In this document: positions 34,906 through 45,800 of the stretch, in pieces | Layout: every line of letters begins with the position of its first letter | How positions within the stretch are numbered: position 1 is the stretch's first letter | Source: Blastomussa wellsi | Taxonomy: Eukaryota; Cnidaria; Anthozoa; Scleractinia; Plerogyridae | DNA: 64,000 nucleotides | Reading direction: 5' to 3' | Assembly (NCBI GenBank): GCA_947652115.1 | Contig: OX393563.1 | Coordinates: 13,106,112-13,170,111 of the forward strand | Made by a program: the position numbers and the translations under genes | The notes under the pieces: model-generated | What the model was told of the DNA's origin: nothing | Seen by the model: only the letters and a program-made list of their open reading frames with translations | Database searches by the model: none

Positions 34906-36305
34906 TGATATTAAGCAGAATTGTAAATTGACGAACTTCAAGAGACAAATATTTGTTGATCCAATTTGCGTTCATACAACATTCAGTTGGGCCTTGTCGG
35001 GCTTTAGGCGAGGTCAACATTATTTAATAACACAGCTGCTTAAGCGTGGTTTAATAAATTCACAGAACACATGCTAAGTTGAATTTTGTCAAATAGTTGA
35101 CAGTGAGAAATTTAGGTGGGTTTTTACTAAGTACTAGAGAACAAACCGAACTAGTATCTGTACTTTAAAAAAGTCAGTTTACCGCGTAGCATGAATGTTT
35201 GGCGGGTTTTAATTTTTGCGGATTTTTTGGCTTGTCCCCGCTCGGCAAAATTATATAACACCGCACAAAAAACCCTCGCGCAAATGTGGTAGAGTATTCT
35301 AATAAAGATTTTTTTCTCGCTTTTTAATGTAACGTGCGTTTTTGTGGCAATATCGGACATAAACAACGCTAGCCTGAGCTTAGATAAATAGTTTTAACAC
35401 AAACAAGGTTATTACGTGAATATTGAAGCCGTACTGATTGAGCCACGTCTGTGAAGTTCAACATGCAAGTAATTAAAATTGAAAATATGTGCTGCTGATC
35501 AGAAAATCGCAGAAATTTCAGTCGTATCGAACCGAAAAAATCTGTTCCCGTAAAACAGTTTCATGCTAAACGGTATCTCACCAATCTGAATAAAGTTGAC
35601 ACGCCCATTTGTCATGGAAAGTTTTAAACGACAATCGCTGCGCCAGACTAGCCACGAACAATGTAATCTGAATTATCACAAGCAACTGTCGACTTTTATT
35701 GTCAAGTTTTAAACAGAGAGGAAAATGAATGGAGTGCTTACGAATGTACCCAAGGAAAAATTCATTTGCCTTGAATTTCTTCAAACTTGAAGGTTATGTC
35801 CGCGCACAGGGAAGTGCGGTTTCAGTCAGCAAACGAATGCCGTGAAAAGAGCGATCGCTAGTGGATGTCGTGCGAGTCGATATGTCGTCTTTTAAGTAAA
35901 CAAGGGTGTTGCCATGCATTTCATTTCCCACAAGGACGATATTCCTCTCTATTTTAGAAGTAGGTTATTTAAATTATTACCAAACGATGATAATTCAAGT
36001 AAATTTACTGTAAATTAAATATTGTTGTGCATGCATGACACTATATCTGCCACATGGAGTAAAGAAAATAATCACTAACTTGTTAATGAATTTGAGGCTT
36101 TGGGGTACTCCAGTATATGTGCGAACCATACGAAAAATAAGGCAAGTATGCGTTTGGTCCACTAACCTAAAAGCGACGTGTCTGCAAGATTTCGATGTCT
36201 ACTAACGCTATAGTTGTCACTAGACGCAGCAATGATTGCGTCTTTTAAAGTTAAAATATAAAGTTAAATTTAAAATATTTAGATAACCACCAACATGGGG
36301 GTTTA

Positions 36306-36447
36306 CCTCGGTGTAAAAACCTGTGACTTTTATCTTTTTTTTTTTGGTCTATTGTTTTCCTGTTCTATATTGTTTCGAGGTTCTTTGTTGTCTTGTTCGT
36401 TCTTTGCGTTACGCCACTCGTGAGTTTCACAGGTTTTTAAACCGAGG
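36306..36447. repeat. Foldback element
   Basis: Arms of 21 bp (CCTCGGTGTAAAAACCTGTG and near-perfect complement) surround a T-rich loop of about 100 bp. Confidence 0.65.
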
Positions 36448-36744
36448 ATGAGCCCAACATGGAGACGGAAGAATTACTGATTTTGTTGTTCATATCTAAT
36501 GAACACGTTTCGCTTCAGTAGCTTTACTCCCGGTGTTTTCAGGGACAAAAACTAACTTGCTCAGTCTTCTCGTTTAATTTGTCCAGACGTTGATGAATGG
36601 GTGACCGCAACTCATACCAAAATTAAAGTCTCGAAAACAGGTCTTGTGACGCAAACGTTTCGCACTTTTAGTTTACGTAACTCAATAAGATTGGATGCTC
36701 AACGCGAATAAAGAGGACAACAATGGTTTAGTTTACTCAACCAT

Positions 36745-36861
36745 TTATTTTACTTTGCTGCCTCTTACACCTCTATCTATACACGCGTGAGCATTTTCAT
36801 CTCTTGAAGGAATACCTTTCCATTTATAAGCTTGATATCTACCAAAATACAGCAATCCATC
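36745..36861 (-). CDS. Possible terminal exon of gene 2
   Basis: TTTGCAG|GATGGATTG is a good acceptor. In phase 1, which the preceding EGF exon demands, it codes only GWIAVFW and stops at 36839. In phase 0 it stays open for 38 codons ([14 protein letters not shown] ... HACIDRG) to a TAA that overlaps an AATAAA signal. Phase 0 would need an unseen linking exon. Either reading could end the gene. Confidence 0.3.
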   Translation of the reverse strand, partial: DGLLYFGRYQAYKWKGIPSRDENAHACIDRGVRGSKVK

Positions 36862-39800
36862 CTGCAAACAAGGAAAGCAGAAAAAAGTTTGCTAATATGC
36901 TTAACAATTAGACTACAAGCCTGAGTTGGCCTGCGAGCAGGTTACAGCCGAGATGCAACTACTCTTGATTATATTCTTTATAATGATTTATGATTGTTAA
37001 GCAATACAGTTATAATTATAATAATAGTAATTGAAAGAATTATAACAATAATAATTTTAATTTATCTTTAAGCAATAGACCACACCTCTTAATTTGGGCG
37101 AGGTAGCAGCTCTCGTAAGATCTCACATGAATGGCTTGTGACACATTGACAGGACAATGTAACAAACAGCAGGAACAATACGCCTAGTCCCTACAACAAT
37201 AGCAACTGCTGCCAGTAGAATTAAAAGCTTGAGCTACTACCCTACCGCTTAATTTTAGCTTTTACTGACAATACATAAAAAATGAGCTCGGTGTCCCATA
37301 TTTTTTTGTTATTAAATTTGGGTCAGCGCGAGACAAGATGAAACTTTTTGCAAAGGGGATTTAAAGCCACTCAAATTTACGAAAATTTAAGGTGGCTCCG
37401 AATTTCAGCAACCACTTTTTTTTCGTCGTCCAACATTTTTGAATTTTGATCCCTTATGAGTATCGTATCTTCTGACGCTCGGACTTTATTTAATTCTCTT
37501 TCTTCACGCGTAGTCGAGCGTAGTGCTACCATTGAGGAAGCGTCGAAGAAGCGGGAAGTTTACCGGCAGTTATTAGGAAATAACTGATAAAGCAAGACAT
37601 TTATTAATTTAGGTACACATACCTATTGTCTTCGCCAACTACTGTTCACAATCGTCTACTTCCTCGTCTAAATAAATGGAGTTATTAGATTAAAATATGA
37701 CACGAGAAATGCTGTTCATTAATTATTTTTCTTTTAAGTGTACTGTTATAATGTGGCAGTTCCTAATCCAGCATATCCAAAACGATCGGGGCCACCACAT
37801 TTAAATAAATACATTTTTAGCAAGTAAAGCTCTAAAATTTCAAAGAAAATTGTCTTTGTACTTTCTAAAACCAAGCACATAGTGCTGTTAGAACAGTGAC
37901 GAGTTTATTCTATCAATTGGCTATGTTAAATTCGCAAAAAATTGCCGTAAGAAGTATAACAAGCATCGTTTTAATTTCCGTATGGCCAATTGTTTAATTC
38001 TCCACCCAACTGAATTGTGGTCGCTGTTGATGTACATAAAACAAAATTGATTGATTAAGTTCACAGACTAACGACATGTGTACATGTGGATTCGGCCATT
38101 TACCCTCGCAAGTTACTCCAAGCCATCCATCAGCGCAGTTACATTGGTAACCTCCAACAAGATCAACACATGTGCCGCCATTTTTGCAAGGGTCAGGCTC
38201 ACAATCGTTGATATCTGAAAATTAGGGATTAGCATTATTGAGTTATTGGATTAGCTTAATTTGAATGTACGTCGAGCCAAAATAATTCAAGTTACAGGAC
38301 CAAATGAGGATGTTTAATAATTATCCTGCGAAACCGCGCGGAATATTGTCTGATACTTAGCCGACTAGGCATCCGTTCTAAGGAAACAATTTTGTAGTGG
38401 AGAAACAAAAACTTCAAGACATTATTATGCAGCTCTATCGGGGATCAATCCGTCAGACGAACTTTCATTCCACAAGTAAATAAGTAACTAATGTTGGTTA
38501 TTGTCACCTGTTTCGCAGTTGTTTCCAGAATATCCCAATTTACAATCACAGCTGTAGCTCCCAACCAGATCAGCACATGTGCCGCCATTTTGGCAAGGCG
38601 CAGGTGCACACTCGTTGATATCTGAAAATATGGAGTTACAGCTAATAAATTGAAAATATTTAGATCTAGAATTTTTTTTCCGTAAACTCGCATCGTGCCA
38701 AACAACTCATCAAGTTTTGTCGCTGGCATCACTTAGGTTTTTGACAGGTATGTTTCGCAAAAGTCGCAAATTTCGGGGAGTTTTGACGGCAATACTTTGA
38801 ACTGAAAATCGATTGCCGTTTGTGTCGGCATTTTTCAAAGGCCTACTCTGGGACCTTAAGTCGCCGTAACGTTGAGCGACTTTAGGCGACTCAAGCAAAA
38901 TTGGTCGGAAAAACATGGCGACTTTAAGCGATTTGAGGCGACTTAAGGCGACTTTAGGCGAATTAAGGTGATTTTAGGCAACTTAAGGCGACTTAAGGCG
39001 ATTTCAGGCTATATTGGATTTTTGGTTGAGTGAGAATAAAATTTTACTTAGACCATGACCAAAATTTAAAGTTTTATTCTAGCCTAGACACACCATAAAA
39101 TCCAATCTAGTTTGAATGGGCCTTTTAAGCCTACGACATAATGAACTAAGATCAAAACTCATAGCCATCAATGGTTGAACTTAAATTGCACTATTATTAA
39201 TATCAATGACAAAAATCAAGCATAAATTTAAAATAGTTACAATTCTGATAAGCAGTGTCTCAATCAGTTGCAATTGACTACCAATATTATAAACAATAGT
39301 TTTCATATAAATTACTCATGCCAAATGATAGTTAGTTCTCATTAAATCCAACACCAGACACTGATCCTCACAAATTATAATAATCAGACAGTCAAAATAT
39401 CATCATCAACAGCAGCAGCAACTGAAACATGGTGCTACGACCCCAAGCTGCGTGCAGCTATAATCAGGACGTAACATGTCGATCAAAGTCGATCATCGAA
39501 AACGTAGTCGATAAGTCGATAGTACTCGATATTTGTCGATAATTGTCAATCGACAAGTTGAATTTGTCGATAAAAGTGGATAATCGCAAGATTTTTAACT
39601 GATTATCGATTTTATCGACAAAAATGCAGACAAATGTTTCAATCAGCTACGAAATTCAAGTAACCAAACCAATAATAGCTCGAAAGACGTTTTTTATGAA
39701 AGTGTAAACAGCTCTAAAGTAAATCTGTATGGCAATAAAGCTAAATGAAAACCTGAACAACCAAGTGGTCTGTTATTCATTATAGAGTACCTCGAGAAAT

Positions 39801-42800
39801 GTTTTATTAACAGTTTCAGCTGAGCGAAATCACGATCTGTAACAGAACTCGGACCAACCTAGTTCCCAGGGTCTCTCTAGGCTGGAGAGATGAGAGAGAA
39901 CGGGCCAAAGTTTAGACTAGATGCGGGAAAAAATCGAGGCCAGCAAAGTAATTGAAAAGTAATTAAAAAGTAAAATAAATTACACTTACACTCGTTGATA
40001 TCTGAAAATTAGGGATTAGCATTATTGAGTTATTGGATTAGCTTAATTTGAATGCATTTCCAGCCAAAATAATTCAAGTTACAGGACCAAAGGAGGATGT
40101 TTAACAATTATCCTGCGAAACCGCGCGGAATATTGTCTAATACTTAGCCGACTAGGCATCCGTTCTTAGGAAACAATTTTGTAGTGGAGAAACAAAAACT
40201 TCAAGACATTATTATGCAGCTCTATCGGGGATCAATCCGTCAGACGAACTTTCATTCCACAAGTAAATAAGTAACTAATGTTGGTTATTGTCACCTGTTT
40301 CGCAGTTGTTTCCAGAATATCCCAATTTACAAACACAGCTGTAGCTCCCAACCAGATCAGCACATGTGCCGCCATTTTGGCAAGGCGCAGGTGCACACTC
40401 GTTGATATCTGAAAATATGGAGTTACAGTTAATAAAAATATTTAGGTCTAGAATTTTTTTTCCGTAAACTCGCATCGTGCCAAACAACTCATCAAGTTTT
40501 GTCGCTGGCATCACTTAGGTTTTTGACAGGTATGTTTCGCAAAAGTCGCAAATTTCGGGGAGTTTTGACGGCAATACTTTGAACTGAAAATCGATTGCCG
40601 TTTGTGTCGGCATTTTTCAAAGGCCTACTCTGGGACCTTAAGTCGCCGTAACTTTGAGCGACTTTAGGCGACTCAAGCAAAATTGGTCGGAAAAACATGG
40701 CGACTTTAAGCGATTTGAGGTGACTTAAGGCGACTTTAGGCGAATTAAGGTGATTTTAGGCAACTTAAGGCGACTTAAGGCGATTTCAGGCTATATTGGA
40801 TTTTTGGTTGAGTGAGAATAAAATTTTACTTAGACCATGACCAAAATTTAAAGTTTTATTCTAGCCTAGACACACCATAAAATCCAATCTAGTTTGAATG
40901 GGCCTTTTAAGCCTACGACATAATGAACTAAGATCAAAACTCATAGCCATCAATGGTTGAACTTAAATTGCACTATTATTAATATCAATGACAAAAATCA
41001 AGCATAAATTTAAAATAGTTACAATTCTGATAAGCAGTGTCTCAATCAGTTGCAATTGACTACCAATATTATAAACAATAGTTTTCATATAAATTACTCA
41101 TGCCAAATGATAGTTAGTTCTCATTAAATCCAACACCAGACACTGATCCTCACAAATTATAATAATCAGACAGTCAAAATATCATCATCAACAGCAGCAG
41201 CAACTGAAACATGGTGCTACGACCCCAAGCTGCGTGCAGCTATAATCAGGACGTAACATGTCGATCAAAGTCGATCATCGAAAACGTAGTCGATAAGTCG
41301 ATAGTACTCGATATTTGTCGATAATTGTCAATCGACAAGTTGAATTTGTCGATAAAAGTGGATAATCGCAAGATTTTTAACTGATTATCGATTTTATCGA
41401 CAAAAATGCAGACAAATGTTTCAATCAGCTACGAAATTCAAGTAACCAAACCAATAATAGCTCGAAAGACGTTTTTTATGAAAGTGTAAACAGCTCTAAA
41501 GTAAATCTGTATGGCAATAAAGCTAAATGAAAACCTGAACAACCAAGTGGTCTGTTATTCATTATAGAGTACCTCGAGAAATGTTTTATTAACAGTTTCA
41601 GCTGAGCGAAATCACGATCTGTAACAGAACTCGGACCAACCTAGTTCCCAGGGTCTCTCTAGGCGGGAGAGATGAGAGAGAACGGGCCAAAGTTTAGACT
41701 AGATGCGGGAAAAAATCGAGGCCAGCAAAGTAATTAAAAAGTAATTAAAAAGTAAAATAAATTACACTTACACTCGTTGATATCTGAAAATTAGGGATTA
41801 GCATTATTGAGTTATTGGATTAGCTTAATTTGAATGCATTTCCAGCCAAAATAATTCAAGTTACAGGACCAAAGGAGGATGTTTAACAATTATCCTGCGA
41901 AACCGCGCGGAATATTGTCTAATACTTAGCCGACTAGGCATCCGTTCTTAGGAAACAATTTTGTAGTGGAGAAACAAAAACTTCAAGACATTATTATGCA
42001 GCTCTATCGGGGATCAATCCGTCAGACGAACTTTCATTCCACAAGTAAATAAGTAACTAATGTTGGTTATTGTCACCTGTTTCGCAGTTGTTTCCAGAAT
42101 ATCCCAATTTACAAACACAGCTGTAGCTCCCAACCAGATCAGCACATGTGCCGCCATTTTGGCAAGGCGCAGGTGCACACTCGTTGATATCTGAAAATAT
42201 GGAGTTACAGTTAATAAAAATATTTAGGTCTAGAAATTTTTTTCCGTAAACTCGCATCGTGCCAAACAACTCATCAAGTTTTGTCGCTGGCATCACTTAG
42301 GTTTTTGACAGGTATGTTTCGCAAAAGTCGCAAATTTCGGGGAGTTTTGACGGCAATACTTTGAACTGAAAATCGATTGCCGTTTGTGTCGGCATTTTTC
42401 AAAGGCCTACTCTGGGACCTTAAGTCGCCGTAACTTTGAGCGACTTTAGGCGACTCAAGCAAAATTGGTCGGAAAAACATGGCGACTTTAAGCGATTTGA
42501 GGCGACTTAAGGCGACTTTAGGCGAATTAAGGTGATTTTAGGCAACTTAAGGCGACTTAAGGCGATTTCAGGCTATATTGGATTTTTGGTTGAGTGAGAA
42601 TAAAATTTTACTTAGACCATGACCAAAATTTAAAGTTTTATTCTAGCCTAGACACACCATAAAATCCAATCTAGTTTGAATGGGCCTTTTAAGCCTACGA
42701 CATAATGAACTAAGATCAAAACTCATAGCCATCAATGGTTGAACTTAAATTGCACTATTATTAATATCAATGACAAAAATCAAGCATAAATTTAAAATAG

Positions 42801-45800
42801 TTACAATTCTGATAAGCAGTGTCTCAATCAGTTGCAATTGACTACCAATATTATAAACAATAGTTTTCATATAAATTACTCATGCCAAATGATAGTTAGT
42901 TCTCATTAAATCCAACACCAGACACTGATCCTCACAAATTATAATAATCAGACAGTCAAAATATCATCATCAACAGCAGCAGCAACTGAAACATGGTGCT
43001 ACGACCCCAAGCTGCGTGCAGCTATAATCAGGACGTAACATGTCGATCAAAGTCGATCATCGAAAACGTAGTCGATAAGTCGATAGTACTCGATATTTGT
43101 CGATAATTGTCAATCGACAAGTTGAATTTGTCGATAAAAGTGGATAATCGCAAGATTTTTAACTGATTATCGATTTTATCGACAAAAATGCAGACAAATG
43201 TTTCAATCAGCTACGAAATTCAAGTAACCAAACCAATAATAGCTCGAAAGACGTTTTTTATGAAAGTGTAAACAGCTCTAAAGTAAATCTGTATGGCAAT
43301 AAAGCTAAATGAAAACCTGAACAACCAAGTGGTCTGTTATTCATTATAGAGTACCTCGAGAAATGTTTTATTAACAGTTTCAGCTGAGCGAAATCACGAT
43401 CTGTAACAGAACTCGGACCAACCTAGTTCCCAGGGTCTCTCTAGGCGGGAGAGATGAGAGAGAACGGGCCAAAGTTTAGACTAGATGCGGGAAAAAATCG
43501 AGGCCAGCAAAGTAATTAAAAAGTAAAATAAATTACACTTACACTCGTTGATATCTGAAATTTAGGGATTAGCATTATTGAGTTATTGGATTAGCTTAAT
43601 TTGAATGTATGTCGAGCCAAAATAATTCAAGTTACAGGACCAAATGAGGATGTTTAACAATTATCCTGCGAAACCGCGCGGGATATTGTCTGATACTTAG
43701 CCGACTAGACATCCGTTCTAAGGAAACAATTTTGTAGTGGAGAAACAAAAACTTCAAGACATTATTATGCAGCTCTATCGGGGATCAATCCGTCAGACGA
43801 ACTTTCATTCCACAAGTAAATAAGTAACTAATGTTGGTTATTGTCACCTGTTTCGCAGTTGTTTCCAGAATATCCCAATTTACAAACACAGCTGTAGCTC
43901 CCAACCAGATCAGCACATGTGCCGCCATTTTGGCAAGGCGCAGGTGCACACTCGTTGATATCTGAAAATATGGAGTTACAGTTAATAAAAATATTTAGGT
44001 CTAGAAATTTTTTTCCGTAAACTCGCATCGTGCCAAACAACTCATCAAGTTTTGTCGCTGGCATCACTTAGGTTTTTGACAGGTATGTTTCGCAAAAGTC
44101 GCAAATTTCGGGGAGTTTTGACGGCAATACTTTGAACTGAAAATCGATTGCCGTTTGTGTCGGCATTTTTCAAAGGCCTACTCTGGGACCTTAAGTCGCC
44201 GTAACTTTGAGCGACTTTAGGCGACTCAAGCAAAATTGGTCGGAAAAACATGGCGACTTTAAGCGATTTGAGGCGACTTAAGGCGACTTTAGGCGAATTA
44301 AGGTGATTTTAGGCAACTTAAGGCGACTTAAGGCGATTTCAGGCTATATTGGATTTTTGGTTGAGTGAGAATAAAATTTTACTTAGACCATGACCAAAAT
44401 TTAAAGTTTTATTCTAGCCTAGACACACCATAAAATCCAATCTAGTTTGAATGGGCCTTTTAAGCCTACGACATAATGAACTAAGATCAAAACTCATAGC
44501 CATCAATGGTTGAACTTAAATTGCACTATTATTAATATCAATGACAAAAATCAAGCATAAATTTAAAATAGTTACAATTCTGATAAGCAGTGTCTCAATC
44601 AGTTGCAATTGACTACCAATATTATAAACAATAGTTTTCATATAAATTACTCATGCCAAATGATAGTTAGTTCTCATTAAATCCAACACCAGACACTGAT
44701 CCTCACAAATTATAATAATCAGACAGTCAAAATATCATCATCAACAGCAGCAGCAACTGAAACATGGTGCTACGACCCCAAGCTGCGTGCAGCTATAATC
44801 AGGACGTAACATGTCGATCAAAGTCGATCATCGAAAACGTAGTCGATAAGTCGATAGTACTCGATATTTGTCGATAATTGTCAATCGACAAGTTGAATTT
44901 GTCGATAAAAGTGGATAATCGCAAGATTTTTAACTGATTATCGATTTTATCGACAAAAATGCAGACAAATGTTTCAATCAGCTACGAAATTCAAGTAACC
45001 AAACCAATAATAGCTCGAAAGACGTTTTTTTATGAAAGTGTAAACAGCTCTAAAGTAAATCTGTATGGCAATAAAGCTAAATGAAAACCTGAACAACCAA
45101 GTGGTCTGTTATTCATTATAGAGTACCTCGAGAAATGTTTTATTAACAGTTTCAGCTGAGCGAAATCACGATCTGTAACATAACTCGGACCAACCTAGTT
45201 CCCAGGGTCTCTCTAGGCGGGAGAGATGAGAGAGAACGGGCCAAAGTTTAGACTAGATGCGGGAAAAAATCGAGGCCAGCAAAGTAATTAAAAAGTAAAA
45301 TAAATTACACTTACACTCGTTGATATCTGAAAATTAGGGATTAGCATTATTGAGTTATTGGATTAGCTTAATTTGAATGTATGTCCAGCCAAAATAATTC
45401 AAGTTACAGGACCAAAGGAGGATGTTTAACAATTATCCTGCGAAACCGCGCGGGATATTGTCTGATACTTAGCCGACTAGACATCCGTTCTAAGGAAACC
45501 ATTTTGTAGTGGAGAAACAAAAACTTCAAGACATTATTATGCAGCTCTATCGGGGATCAATCCGTCAGACGAACTTTCATTCAACAAGTAAATAAGTAAC
45601 TAATGTTGGTTATTGTCACCTGTTTCGCAGTTGTTTCCAGAATATCCCAATTTACAATCACAGCTGTAGCCCCCAACCAGATCAGCACATGTGCCGCCAT
45701 TTTTGCAAGGCGCAGGTGCACACTCGTTGATATCTGAAAATATGGAGTTACAGTTAATAAATTGAAAATATTTAGGTCTAGAAATTTTTTTCCGTAAACT

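Larger units (their letters stand above)
32981..36744. other. Intergenic space between gene 2 (3' end) and gene 1 (5' end)
   Basis: No coding exon is recognised. It holds a foldback at 34460-34614 (arms AATAGACCCATTCCGA, CCCCCAAGCCT), a tandem repeat at 34785-34905 and a foldback at 36306-36447. The gene 1 promoter should lie just above 32980; no convincing TATA box or initiator could be singled out. Confidence 0.5.

Noticed and set aside
38710..44251. Four copies of a 68-residue frame beginning [12 protein letters not shown]
   Set aside because: They come from the GCGACTT-rich hAT-like piece in array units 1-4, with no domain; they are copied because the unit is copied.
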